Below, piece after piece: positions 46,139-54,563 of a stretch of DNA of 64,000 bases (the stretch's first letter is position 1; each line of letters begins with the position of its first letter). Made by a program: the position numbers and the translations under genes. The DNA lies in the NCBI GenBank assembly GCA_017480185.1, contig JAFVBC010000011.1:62001-126000 (forward strand), in the 5' to 3' direction. The stretch comes from Bacteroidales bacterium. GTDB lineage: Bacteria; Bacteroidota; Bacteroidia; Bacteroidales; P3. The notes below the pieces were generated by a model. The model ran no database searches. It was given only the letters and a program-made list of their open reading frames with translations, and was not told where the DNA came from.

Positions 46139-47325
46139 AATCTAACACAATTACAATAATCAAGAAAGAGCTGGCTCGCGTGTTTGGCGATAGACAATTG
46201 CTGTTCACATCTATCCTCATGCCGGGTCTACTCATCTACATCATCTACTCGTTGATGGGCAATGGTATAGAAAAAATCGTCACCAGTGGCGAAGACGATA
46301 TCATTACGCTTAAAGTCGAGAATATGCCCACAAGCCTTACCCCAACGCTACTCAACGTTGACAGCACTATACAAACGCTCCCCATTGCATTCAACCAGAC
46401 CGATATTGATGAGTTAAAAGACAAAAAGGTTAATAACGTGCTACTTCGTTTCCCTGCCAACTTTGACTTCCTCATACAAAACTATAGCCCACAAAGTGGA
46501 GAGCCCGCACCCAACGTGGAGTTATACTATAACTCGTCGAATATAGCAGCCATGCGCAGCTACTCAATACTTAACGGCATTCTCACTTCATTCGAAGAAA
46601 ACCAAGTCAACCTATTTGACATCAATCGTGTAACTGCTGAACAGGTCTACGACATGGTCGACCGCGACGAAGTGCTCACTGACGTTTGGAGCAAAATACT
46701 TCCCATGCTCATAATAATGCTCCTATTCGGTGGCACAATGGGCGTAGCTCCCAGTGCCATAGCAGGAGAAAAAGAACGTGGTACAATTGCCACCCTCTTA
46801 GTTACGCCCATGAAGCGTTCGGAGTTGGCCGTAGGTAAGATTGTATCCATATCAATTATATCGCTACTGAGTGGCCTTTCCAGTTTCATCGGCATCGTAC
46901 TGTCGTTGCCAAAGATAATGCGCACCGATGCCGACGTAAGTCTCGGGCTAAACTTCTCGGCCTCCGACTATGCCGTGCTCCTTCTTGTCATCTTTGCCAC
47001 GGTGCTTATCATGGCCGCTTTCATTAGCCTGCTTTCCGCACTGGCACGCGACACCAAAAATGCATCCACGATGGTAACCCCACTCATGTTCGTTTTTATG
47101 CTTGCTGGCATGATACCACTGTTCCAAACAGAAGTGTCGACAAACATTGCCACCTACTTAATTCCTGTCTACAACTCGGTTGAGGTCATGTCGGGAGTGT
47201 TTTCACACAGCACCAACTGGGGTACCTTAATCACTACCCTCTGTGTCAACGTTGCTTTTGCCGCCGTATCGGTGTGGGTACTGTCAAAAATGTTTAACAG
47301 CGAAAAAATAATGTTCCGCCAATGA
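46135..47325 (+). CDS. ABC-2 type permease (NatB-like)
   Basis: 396 aa. One N-terminal membrane segment (LLFTSILMPGLLIYIIYSLM), a large external domain (about 45-180), then about five membrane segments from residue 185 (ILPMLIIMLLFGGTMGVAPS) with the AGEKERGTIATLLVTPMKRS segment typical of NatB-type permeases. With the ATPase before it, it should export an ion or small molecule; the substrate is unknown. Confidence 0.92.
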   Translation: MKSNTITIIKKELARVFGDRQLLFTSILMPGLLIYIIYSLMGNGIEKIVTSGEDDIITLKVENMPTSLTPTLLNVDSTIQTLPIAFNQTDIDELKDKKVNNVLLRFPANFDFLIQNYSPQSGEPAPNVELYYNSSNIAAMRSYSILNGILTSFEENQVNLFDINRVTAEQVYDMVDRDEVLTDVWSKILPMLIIMLLFGGTMGVAPSAIAGEKERGTIATLLVTPMKRSELAVGKIVSISIISLLSGLSSFIGIVLSLPKIMRTDADVSLGLNFSASDYAVLLLVIFATVLIMAAFISLLSALARDTKNASTMVTPLMFVFMLAGMIPLFQTEVSTNIATYLIPVYNSVEVMSGVFSHSTNWGTLITTLCVNVAFAAVSVWVLSKMFNSEKIMFRQ

Positions 47326-47453
47326 AGAAGACATTTGCACGACTCCTTACTATTGCACTGTTGCTGGCAGTCATAGCATCAGCCACGGCGTGTTCAAGCA
47401 GCGTAAACATGCATCGCCATAACCGTAGCGACTGCGATTGCCCAACCTTTTGA
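47322..47453 (+). CDS. Tiny Cys-ended lipoprotein, 43 aa
   Basis: ATG at 47322 overlaps the permease stop (ATGA). Lipoprotein signal with lipobox ATAC, then a short tail SSSVNMHRHNRSDCDCPTF. The final CDCPxF ending looks conserved in kind with other Bacteroidales short lipoproteins I recall, though I cannot verify it. It overlaps the SprT-like gene, suggesting coupling of the exporter with it. Confidence 0.6.
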   Translation: MKKTFARLLTIALLLAVIASATACSSSVNMHRHNRSDCDCPTF

Positions 47454-48082
47454 CTAATCAAGAGCGTTATAGGCACATTCTCGGCAACCACCTCCCTGCA
47501 GAGGTGGTTGGGTGGGTGTACGACTATCTTTCAAAGCGACAAGTACACCTACACATCACACGTGAACGACTATCGAAATACGGAGATTATCGCCGTCCAA
47601 CACCCTCGCTCCCTTTTCACGAAATATCGGTCAACGGCGACCTTCAACCACACTTCTTTTTTCTTGTGCTGCTCCATGAGTGTGCACACCTTGAGACAAC
47701 GCTCAACTACCCACTGGCCAAATCTCATGGCCACGAGTGGCAAGAAACGTTTAGACACCTAATACTAATACATTTAGAGGTCTTCCCTACCGAGGCACGA
47801 CACCATCTGCAAAACTACACCGCACATGTGCCATTGCAACGAGCGGCTTGGAAAGAAGTAGAAAAAACACTACTTGCCCAAGCACAAGCAGATAACAGTA
47901 GTTCGACACTTCACCTTGACGACCTGCGCGAAGGCGACCTCTTTCAACTTGTACGACGCAATCGAGGCACGATGCAAGCACTGAACAAACGTCGCACTCG
48001 ATGGCTTTGTCGCGACATTAAAACCGAACAACTATTTAGCGTCAGTGGTTCGGCAGAAGTGATACCTGTCGAAGCAAGTTAA
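47450..48082 (+). CDS. SprT-like zinc metallopeptidase-domain protein
   Basis: About 210 aa. No ATG exists near the front; TTG at 47450, just at the stop of the tiny lipoprotein, or TTG at 47438 are candidate starts. The SprT-like motif HECAHLETTLNYPLAKSHGH gives HExxH plus a later His. The C-terminal part (REGDLFQLVRRNRGTMQALN, then RRTRWLCRDI) fits the zinc-less end of bacterial SprT-like proteins. Eukaryotic relatives (SPRTN) cut DNA-protein crosslinks; the bacterial role is open. Confidence 0.8.
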   Translation: MTNQERYRHILGNHLPAEVVGWVYDYLSKRQVHLHITRERLSKYGDYRRPTPSLPFHEISVNGDLQPHFFFLVLLHECAHLETTLNYPLAKSHGHEWQETFRHLILIHLEVFPTEARHHLQNYTAHVPLQRAAWKEVEKTLLAQAQADNSSSTLHLDDLREGDLFQLVRRNRGTMQALNKRRTRWLCRDIKTEQLFSVSGSAEVIPVEAS

Positions 48083-48113
48083 ACAAGGTCAATACAAATG
48101 TGCAATCACCAAA

Positions 48114-48167
48114 GATAAAAAACAAGTAAATTTGCACATCGATAAAAAACAAGTAAATTTGCACATC
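48114..48167 (+). repeat. Exact 27-bp tandem duplication containing a -7 element
   Basis: 48114-48140 and 48141-48167 are identical: GATAAAAAACAAGTAAATTT followed by GCACATC. Each copy holds TAAATTTGC, so two -7 elements lie 27 bp apart. Confidence 0.95.
48131..48162 (+). promoter_or_regulatory. Tandem promoter made by the duplication
   Basis: TAAATTTGC occurs at 48127-48135 and 48154-48162. The TTTG of the first copy (48131-48134) stands exactly 19 bases before the second -7 element, so it can serve as the -33 element of the downstream promoter. Confidence 0.75.
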
Positions 48168-48221
48168 GAGATACTTACAACAGTTTTGTCGTTGAACAAT
48201 AATTATTCCACTCCAAACATA

Positions 48222-48317
48222 ATGCACTTGCACCCCCCATTGCGAGCAACTTACTGTAGCCGAAATACCCCCCCCCAATTACATCATTTCCATTTAGCAC
48301 ACATACTTCGACAATAA
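48222..48317 (+). CDS. Possible His-rich leader peptide, 31 aa
   Basis: ATG at 48222, TAA at 48315-48317. The peptide is rich in His (MHLHPPLRATYCS ... LHHFHLAHILRQ) and reads through a C9 tract at 48268-48276. A hairpin follows the stop by 5 bases. It could be a leader peptide, but the downstream DUF975 gene is not a histidine gene. Coding is uncertain. Confidence 0.3.
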   Translation: MHLHPPLRATYCSRNTPPQLHHFHLAHILRQ

Positions 48318-48322
48318 CAATC

Positions 48323-48360
48323 GTGAGCATTCCTCATCCATCAGAGGAGTGCTCACTTTA
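48323..48360 (+). terminator. Hairpin before the first DUF975 gene
   Basis: GTGAGCA (48323-48329) pairs with TGCTCAC (48350-48356) and CCTC (48332-48335) with GAGG (48344-48347). TTTATTC follows. It lies between the tandem promoter and the gene, so it is either an attenuator or the end of a short RNA of about 190 bases. Confidence 0.65.
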
Positions 48361-48387
48361 TTCTATTTATTAAGGAAAACAAAAAGC

Positions 48388-49041
48388 ATGGAAGAGCAAC
48401 AATCAAGTCAAAAATACTCATTTCCCACCTCATGGTTTTTTCAAAACCAAAGTCGGGAAACTCTTCGAAACCGTTGGACAGAAGTCGTGTTATGCACATT
48501 ACTTTACATTGTGCCGTCCTTCATCTCCGGACTTTTACCCGACGATAACATTTATTGGCTTATGTTGAACATCGGCCTTCTCTGTTTCATAATACAACCA
48601 CTATCATTTGGCTACGAAATAACCATGCTAAACGTTGCAAACGGGGCTGCGGACAACGACCTGATTACTCGCCCCTATACAATGACTTTTGAAAACTACA
48701 ATCGTTACCTCACAACAAGTGTATTTAAGTATTTCATTGTACTCTTATGGACATTACTCCTCATCGTACCTGGTATAGTTATGAGTTATGTCTATGCTAT
48801 GACATCCTATATTATGCACGAAAATCCCGACCTCTCGCCAGAAGAATGTTTACGCCGAAGCAAACAAATGATGCAGGGCTATAAGTGGAAACTCTTTTGC
48901 CTTGACTTGAGTTTTATTGCATGGTATCTTCTCGGCATCATTACCTTAGGCATTGGGATGCTCTGGATTAGCCCCTGGGTGGATTGCGCAAAGGCCAAAT
49001 TCTACCAACAGTTGAAACAGGAGGCGACAGTGTTGCAATAG
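48388..49041 (+). CDS. DUF975 family membrane protein, copy 1
   Basis: 217 aa from the ATG at 48388 (MEEQQSSQKYSFPTSWFFQN). Four to five membrane segments; family landmarks are LLWTLLLIVPGIVMSYVYAM, NPDLSPEECLRRSKQMMQGY and KWKLFCLDLSFIAWYLLGII. The family is integral to the inner membrane and of unknown function. It is followed after about 100 bases by a paralog. Confidence 0.88.
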   Translation: MEEQQSSQKYSFPTSWFFQNQSRETLRNRWTEVVLCTLLYIVPSFISGLLPDDNIYWLMLNIGLLCFIIQPLSFGYEITMLNVANGAADNDLITRPYTMTFENYNRYLTTSVFKYFIVLLWTLLLIVPGIVMSYVYAMTSYIMHENPDLSPEECLRRSKQMMQGYKWKLFCLDLSFIAWYLLGIITLGIGMLWISPWVDCAKAKFYQQLKQEATVLQ

Positions 49042-49143
49042 GTAGTCTCGACATGGAGACACGTTGCACCGAGAGCGACTACGAATATAACCGCAGCAGT
49101 CTTAGATCATAAAACATAATTCATAATCTTAAAACAAAACAAC

Positions 49144-49761
49144 ATGGAACAGACAAACACCAATTCGGCGACATTCCTTTCCGTAGGAACATTTCGCAGT
49201 GCAGCTCGCGAGGCTCTAAAAGGCACCTGGGGCAATGCTGCACTCTGTACGCTGCTATATGCAGTGGTTTCAGGTGTAGCATCATACATCCCTCTGGGAG
49301 GTATATTTGTGAGTGGGGTTCTTTCCTTCGGTTTCTCGGTCGCCATGCTACACCACATGCGCGGCGTCTCGCCCGACAATCTCACAACACGTCCTTTCAA
49401 CGCATTCAATAACTACGGACGTTACTTGGGTGGTAGTTTCCTTCGGTCGCTATACACCTCATTATGGACTCTACTTCTCATCATACCTGGCATTATAATG
49501 GCTTACGCCTACGCAATGACGCCCTATATTCTTCACGACCAACCAGAGTTATCGCCTCACCAATGCATCGTGCGTAGCAAAGAGATGATGCGTGGCTACA
49601 AATGGAAACTCTTCTGTCTTGACTTAAGTTTTATCGGATGGCTTCTACTTTGCGTCATCACACTCGGTATCTTATCATTCTGGGTACACCCCTACATGGA
49701 ATGTGCCCGTGCTCGTTTCTACGAAGAACTAAAGAAACAAAACGCAACAGTTATTGAGTAA
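49144..49761 (+). CDS. DUF975 family membrane protein, copy 2
   Basis: 205 aa. It aligns along its whole length with copy 1, best in the second half (SLWTLLLIIPGIIMAYAYAM; SPHQCIVRSKEMMRGYKWKL; FCLDLSFIGWLLL). The N-termini differ (MEQTNTNSATFLSVGTFRSA). It is a tandem duplicate that has diverged. A strong terminator follows. Confidence 0.88.
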   Translation: MEQTNTNSATFLSVGTFRSAAREALKGTWGNAALCTLLYAVVSGVASYIPLGGIFVSGVLSFGFSVAMLHHMRGVSPDNLTTRPFNAFNNYGRYLGGSFLRSLYTSLWTLLLIIPGIIMAYAYAMTPYILHDQPELSPHQCIVRSKEMMRGYKWKLFCLDLSFIGWLLLCVITLGILSFWVHPYMECARARFYEELKKQNATVIE

Positions 49762-49814
49762 ACAGGCATCGACAGCGAATCCGTATACAAGGGGTTCGCC
49801 CAGTCCTATCCATC

Positions 49815-49842
49815 ATCCCCTTCCGTTGGAAGGGGATTTTTT
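49815..49842 (+). terminator. Terminator after the DUF975 pair
   Basis: ATCCCCTTCC (49815-49824) / GGAAGGGGAT (49828-49837) with a 3-base loop and a T run through 49842. Confidence 0.92.
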
Positions 49843-49900
49843 ACTTACGCACATCTCGCACCGCCACCCTGTGAAGCCGTAAAAAATTAAAAAGCTATGA

Positions 49901-50326
49901 TTAAAATACCCGAGTGCCATTGGCAAGTGGCATCGCGGGGTGCAACAGTACCACACCATTACCATTATCGCCCCCAAGGATGCGCACTTCACTTCGCACG
50001 CTACCTATGTGCATCGGTACAAGGTTAACGCAAAACACGGCCTGTCGGCCAACAAGTTGCTCAATGGTGTAGAGTTCTGTTATCTGTGCCGACGAGGTTT
50101 TTATGCCTATCTCACTGCCCAAATCGACCGTTAGTTTATATGCCGACTTACGTGCCTTTTTGTTAGCCTCAGCCGCAATAATTGTTCCTATACGCACGTC
50201 CACACGGTCAAAGTCGTCAACATTTATCTGCTTTGTGTTAACGTTATCTATTCCCACTTTCTTTGTTTTACTTAATAATGACAAAAAAGCAGATGTTGAC
50301 CCATCTTTAGGATCAACACCTGGCAT
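49901..50326 (-). CDS. CsaA-like tRNA-binding-domain protein
   Basis: 141 aa. An unusual N-terminal 34 residues (MPGVDPKDGSTSAFLSLLSK) precede the normal CsaA-like OB fold: FDRVDVRIGTIIAAEANKKA, SAYKLTVDLGSEIGIKTSSA and the late SEVRILGGDNGNGVVLLHPA. CsaA-type proteins bind tRNA and have been proposed as secretion chaperones. It is the last gene of the minus-strand redox arm, 12 bases after the flavodoxin. Confidence 0.85.
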   Translation of the reverse strand: MPGVDPKDGSTSAFLSLLSKTKKVGIDNVNTKQINVDDFDRVDVRIGTIIAAEANKKARKSAYKLTVDLGSEIGIKTSSAQITELYTIEQLVGRQAVFCVNLVPMHIGSVRSEVRILGGDNGNGVVLLHPAMPLANGTRVF

Positions 50327-50338
50327 GGTTGTTACAGA

Positions 50339-50956
50339 TTATTTCTTCAGTCCCTCAATCCACCTCTGCACCTTTGCACGACCTGTGCGTACATCATGTC
50401 CGGCAATGGCAAAGCCACCCTGCACGTTTGCCTTGGGGAAAGCCTGCTTAACATCGCTCACACAACTTGCCAAACCACTGCCCTCGTGGGTAGTAAAGGG
50501 GATAACTGTTTTGCCATCGAGGGTTATGTCGCGGAAAAGGGTGAACATCACCTGCGGATAGGTACCCCACCACACAGGGCCACCGATAAAGACAGTGTCA
50601 AACGACGACAGGTCAGGGGCTTGTCCCTCGTAGGGAGGCAACTCTCCTTTATTAGCCTCTTCTTTAGCCAGATTGATAAGTGGCGTGTAGGCCATACCAT
50701 CGTATTTGTGGGTTACAATCTCATATTGCACCGCACCTGTCATCTCTGAGATATAATCGGCAACTATCTTGGTGTTACCAACCTCAATGTTACCCACGCT
50801 GTAGTTATCGCCAGCATGCGAAAAAAATATTACAATTGATCTGCTCATAACCGACTGATTACTGTTTGTCTTTACTGGTTGATTTTTCACCTGTCCGTTG
50901 CAACCAATTGTGGCGAGCATGGCCAGGAATATTAGGATTAACGTCCTTACTTTCAT
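50339..50956 (-). CDS. Flavodoxin-like lipoprotein 1
   Basis: 205 aa from the ATG at 50956 (MKVRTLILIFLAMLATIGCN), a lipoprotein signal with lipobox TIGC; a longer frame would overlap the upstream gene. The mature part is a flavodoxin: IVIFFSHAGDNYSVGNIEVG for the FMN phosphate loop, then FDTVFIGGPVWWGTYPQVMF and KTVIPFTTHEGSGLASCVSD. Flavodoxins are normally cytoplasmic, so a lipid-anchored one is notable. It follows the CMD/cupin gene after 7 bases. Confidence 0.87.
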   Translation of the reverse strand: MKVRTLILIFLAMLATIGCNGQVKNQPVKTNSNQSVMSRSIVIFFSHAGDNYSVGNIEVGNTKIVADYISEMTGAVQYEIVTHKYDGMAYTPLINLAKEEANKGELPPYEGQAPDLSSFDTVFIGGPVWWGTYPQVMFTLFRDITLDGKTVIPFTTHEGSGLASCVSDVKQAFPKANVQGGFAIAGHDVRTGRAKVQRWIEGLKK

Positions 50957-50963
50957 TTGATGC

Positions 50964-52067
50964 TTATTTATTGACCGAAAAATAGGTAGAGTCGTCGACC
51001 GCTTCAAGCCATTCGGTGCTATTGCCTGGCCTCACATCTGTGTGATAGGTGAGGTGTTGCATCCAGCTGTCGGCGGCCGCTCCATGCCAGTGTTTCACCC
51101 CCTCGGGGACAGCTATCGTTACGCCAGGTTTCAGTTCAACGGCAGGTTTACCCCATTCTTGGTACCATCCCCGGCCACTGACACATATCAGTACCTGAAC
51201 TGCACCATGGTGCACATGCCAGTTGTTTCTGCAACCAGGTTCAAAACTGACATTACAGAGGCCACTCTTGTCAAGCACTGCCAAATAGCTATTACCTGTG
51301 AAATACCGCGCGTAAGCCGTATTTGGCTCACCCAATGGCCATGCCGAGGGAGAGAAAGGTGCAACCTCGTCGCCATTGGCACCAGCAATGGCAGCCTCAC
51401 AGCGCAACGCCTCGGCTTCGAGGTGATGGTTTCGCAGACTGCTCACTATGCCCGACAACTGATCTTCGCTAACACCCATATTGCGTGCCCCACGCACATG
51501 CGATGTCAACTGGGGCATGACTCCCTCCAAACCACTCAATGCACTGACGGTGACTAATTCACGGTCGGCGTATGTCAGTATGTCGCGAGCAAAAATATCG
51601 CCAAAAAGATGCGCCTTAAGGTAATAATCCTCGGCCGTACAGAAGTCGTAGTTGAATGGCACCCCAGTGAGGCGTGTCTGCACCTCTGTGCCCTGCCGCA
51701 AAGCATCGTAGCCTTTAGGCCACACAACAGGTGCCGAAACGTCGTCAATGCCACGCTGCTGCATTACGCGCTGCAGTGTACCCAACGCGTTGAGCGAACG
51801 CGGAAAGCCCGTGTAGGCATACAACTGCGATAAAGCCTCTTTTATTTGTTCCACAGAGAGACCTACATCAAGTCCCTCCGCAATGGCTTCTGCCAGCGAC
51901 GACTGGTCGCCCCGAGCCTCGTGGCAGGCAATGGCAGTCATGGCATAAGCCTGTGTTTCGTCGAACGATAGTTTATTCATGTCTTTATCTTGCACGTTTT
52001 TTCCACCACAAGACACTGCCAATAGGCTCATGGCCGCAAGCATCAAGGTGGATAATTTCTTTACCAT
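50964..52067 (-). CDS. Lipoprotein with two carboxymuconolactone-decarboxylase-like domains and a cupin
   Basis: 367 aa from the ATG at 52067 (MVKKLSTLMLAAMSLLAVSC), a lipoprotein signal. Two CMD/AhpD-like helical domains follow (AYAMTAIACHEARGDQSSLA ... LYAYTGFPRSLNALGTLQ; ARDILTYADRELVTVSALSG), then a cupin (NNWHVHHGAVQVLICVSGRG; VPEGVKHWHGAAADSWMQHL) with the metal ligands HxH ... H. The CxxC of AhpD is absent. CMD-cupin fusions occur in the family; the exported form suggests an envelope task. Confidence 0.88.
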   Translation of the reverse strand: MVKKLSTLMLAAMSLLAVSCGGKNVQDKDMNKLSFDETQAYAMTAIACHEARGDQSSLAEAIAEGLDVGLSVEQIKEALSQLYAYTGFPRSLNALGTLQRVMQQRGIDDVSAPVVWPKGYDALRQGTEVQTRLTGVPFNYDFCTAEDYYLKAHLFGDIFARDILTYADRELVTVSALSGLEGVMPQLTSHVRGARNMGVSEDQLSGIVSSLRNHHLEAEALRCEAAIAGANGDEVAPFSPSAWPLGEPNTAYARYFTGNSYLAVLDKSGLCNVSFEPGCRNNWHVHHGAVQVLICVSGRGWYQEWGKPAVELKPGVTIAVPEGVKHWHGAAADSWMQHLTYHTDVRPGNSTEWLEAVDDSTYFSVNK

Positions 52068-52083
52068 AGCATGATTAGGGTTT

Positions 52084-52920
52084 TCAATGTGTTGACTTAA
52101 GGTACTGCAAATCGCCATAGTGATATGAGGCAGTTGTGCCCCCATCTATCAAGAAATCGGCACCAGAGATAAAACGTCCCCTACTGCTCATCAAAAACTC
52201 GGCCAAATCGCCCACCTCATCGGGTGTTCCTGCACGCTTGGCTGGGCAACCCTCAATCATGCGCAGATAGCCCTCTTTGCGCGGACCGTGCAGTTCATCG
52301 TTGGCCAAAGGGGTAATGATGATGCCCGGAGATATGCTATTAAGCGTAGCGCCGCGCTTACCCCACTTCACAGCCTCCATCATCACGCGCAGCACATTGC
52401 ACCTTTTAGCGTACTGATAAGCTTTAAGCGTGTCGGTAATTGTGGCAAGAAAAGGCAGAGCAAGCAACTCTTCGCATGGGATGCAGGCCAACGCTTGGTT
52501 TTGTTCCTCGCTGAGTGCAGGCAACCGATGACCACTCTGCGATGAAATCACAATACCACTACCATCTTCGACAATCACTTTACCAAACTCCTCAAGCAGA
52601 ACACTGGTTCCATAAAGGTCAACTCTCAATATATCAGCCACAGGGGCCTGCGAGGGCGACATACCAGCGGCACACACCACATTGGTAACATCCCCCCGCT
52701 CCACAGCACACTCCACAAGTTTCTGTATGTCGGTTCTCGATCCGAGATCGCACTTAACAATCGAGCACTCAAAACCAGCATTCTTGAGCGTGTCGGCTGC
52801 GCGCTCGGCATTCTCTATGCTATAGTCAGCCAGCACTACGTGTTTACCCACGCTCACGCGCCGTATGATGGCAATTCCGATACTGCCAGTTCCGACAAGC
52901 ACAGATACTTTCTTTTTCAT
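52084..52920 (-). CDS. Short-chain dehydrogenase/reductase
   Basis: 278 aa. Rossmann motif VLVGTGSIGIAI, then NVVCAAGMSP (NNAG-like) and the catalytic pair in AYQYAKRCN (Tyr-x-x-x-Lys). The C-terminus SGADFLIDGGTTASYHYG is typical of SDR enzymes. It is cytoplasmic and NAD(P)-dependent; the substrate is unknown. It follows the iron-sulfur flavoprotein after 17 bases. Confidence 0.92.
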   Translation of the reverse strand: MKKKVSVLVGTGSIGIAIIRRVSVGKHVVLADYSIENAERAADTLKNAGFECSIVKCDLGSRTDIQKLVECAVERGDVTNVVCAAGMSPSQAPVADILRVDLYGTSVLLEEFGKVIVEDGSGIVISSQSGHRLPALSEEQNQALACIPCEELLALPFLATITDTLKAYQYAKRCNVLRVMMEAVKWGKRGATLNSISPGIIITPLANDELHGPRKEGYLRMIEGCPAKRAGTPDEVGDLAEFLMSSRGRFISGADFLIDGGTTASYHYGDLQYLKSTH

Positions 52921-52937
52921 AAGTTTTACCTCCTCGT

Positions 52938-53558
52938 TTATCTGATGAAATTAGTGTAGGTAATCTCTTCTGCTATGGGTAAACCTCCACGGCTGCGCTC
53001 GGCAGCTATGGCTCGCAGCAAGAAAGCCATGTTGCGACCAAGAATGCGCATACATTGCACCCCCTCTTCGTCCTTAAGTACATCCTCTCGCGAGGAGCCA
53101 TGCACCATGTTCCAATAGCGACTACTTGCTATGGGCATCTCGCTAATGGTGAAATATTTGTTAAGTTGGTCGAACGTAGCCGTAGTGCCAGCGCGTCGTG
53201 CCGATACCACCGATGCTCCCACCTTCATACGTTTGCTGAAAGGTGTTGAGAAAAACAGGCGATCAAGAAAGTTGGTTAGTGTGCCATTAGCCGAGGCAAA
53301 ATACACAGGAGACCCTATAACCAATCCATCGGCCTGTTCAAACAAAGGGGCAGTTTCGTTTACCAAGTCGTCAAACACACAGTGTCCCATCTCCTGACAT
53401 TTGTAGCATCCTATGCAGCCCCTTATGTCGCGGTGCCCGACATGCACCATCTTTGTGTCAATATTTTCGGAGTTCAACGTCTCCGCCACCACATCAAGAG
53501 CGGTTTGAGTGCAGCCATCTTTACCATGCGGACTGCCATTGATAAGTAGTACGTTCAT
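52938..53558 (-). CDS. Iron-sulfur flavoprotein-type FMN reductase 1
   Basis: 206 aa, cytoplasmic. Flavodoxin-like start LLINGSPHGKDGCTQTALDV and the compact cysteine motif Cys48-xx-Cys51-xx-Cys54-x5-Cys60 (RGCIGCYKCQEMGHCVFDDL), as in archaeal iron-sulfur flavoproteins that carry FMN and a 4Fe-4S cluster. GLVIGSPVYFASANGTLTNF is the FMN loop. It overlaps the DUF362 stop by 4 bases. A paralog lies at 57.5 kb. Confidence 0.9.
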   Translation of the reverse strand: MNVLLINGSPHGKDGCTQTALDVVAETLNSENIDTKMVHVGHRDIRGCIGCYKCQEMGHCVFDDLVNETAPLFEQADGLVIGSPVYFASANGTLTNFLDRLFFSTPFSKRMKVGASVVSARRAGTTATFDQLNKYFTISEMPIASSRYWNMVHGSSREDVLKDEEGVQCMRILGRNMAFLLRAIAAERSRGGLPIAEEITYTNFIR

Positions 53559-54535
53559 TTCTGGTTATCTATGCTCACGATGTGATACTTGCGTGTGCCA
53601 AGTCCTATTGCCTCGGCATGTTCAATGGTGTGCACACCATGCTGTTTTTCAACACGCTTAATAAGCGATGTAGCATCATCGCCCTCTGCATTTTGGTGCT
53701 TATAAACAAGGTCAAGACAAGCTTGGTCGAGTGCCACAGGGTCGGTCGAGGCCAAAATTCCCATATCTTTCAACTCGGGTGTTGTTGGATTGCCATTGCA
53801 ATCACAGTCGATGCTCATATTGTTCATAACGTTAATATACAGCACCTTACCTTTCATATAATCGCTCACAGCCATAGCTGCAGTGGCCATACACTCCAGG
53901 AATTTGTCTTGGTCGGCAGGGTCAATATTTTGCCACAATTGTGCAGGGTCTTGCAGTTTACCATTGCTGTGGATATAAGCCTTGCCATTTGCCGAAGCCA
54001 CCCCAATACTTTGGTTCTTCAGCACACCACCAAAACCACCCATCTGATGTCCTTTGAAATGAGCCAAATTGATAAGGTAGTCGTAGTTTTGCAAGTTCTT
54101 ACCCACGATGTTGTATTTCATGTAGGTTGTGTCGCGCACAGGGATCTGCATCTCGCCATCGGCGTCCATTATATCAACGCCTCCAATGGTGTTAAACCCG
54201 TGGTCGTCTATCACTTTGGCGTGGTCGTCGTTGTTAGTGCGCATGCCTGCATAGGCAGTGTTGCATTCCACAAGCTTACCATTAACAAGTTTCACAAAAT
54301 CGCCTATCAACTCGGGTTTAAGGTAGTTGTGCCCACCAGCTTCGCCAGTGCTTATCTTTACTGCCACCCTACCTTCGGGGGTAACACCCAATGCTTGATA
54401 CACCTTTATCAAGGCCTCTGGGCTAACTTCTGTGGTCATATACACCGTCGCCCCCTCCTCCACGGGTTGAGGATTCGACTTACACCCCACAAACATGAGG
54501 GCAACAATCGCTAACGTCAAACTAATTTTCTTCAT
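53555..54535 (-). CDS. DUF362-family lipoprotein
   Basis: 326 aa. Lipoprotein signal (lipobox FVGC, Cys18). DUF362 landmarks: VAVKISTGEAGGHNYLKPEL, the segment NLAHFKGHQMGGFGGVLKNQ and the late ASTDPVALDQACLDLVYKHQ. The family often joins ferredoxin domains, but none is attached here; CDCNG (about residue 244) are the only clustered cysteines. It lies between the two flavin genes in the same operon, suggesting a redox role. Confidence 0.88.
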   Translation of the reverse strand: MKKISLTLAIVALMFVGCKSNPQPVEEGATVYMTTEVSPEALIKVYQALGVTPEGRVAVKISTGEAGGHNYLKPELIGDFVKLVNGKLVECNTAYAGMRTNNDDHAKVIDDHGFNTIGGVDIMDADGEMQIPVRDTTYMKYNIVGKNLQNYDYLINLAHFKGHQMGGFGGVLKNQSIGVASANGKAYIHSNGKLQDPAQLWQNIDPADQDKFLECMATAAMAVSDYMKGKVLYINVMNNMSIDCDCNGNPTTPELKDMGILASTDPVALDQACLDLVYKHQNAEGDDATSLIKRVEKQHGVHTIEHAEAIGLGTRKYHIVSIDNQK

Positions 54536-54563
54536 GATAAGTATAATGCGTTTTTTTCAATGT

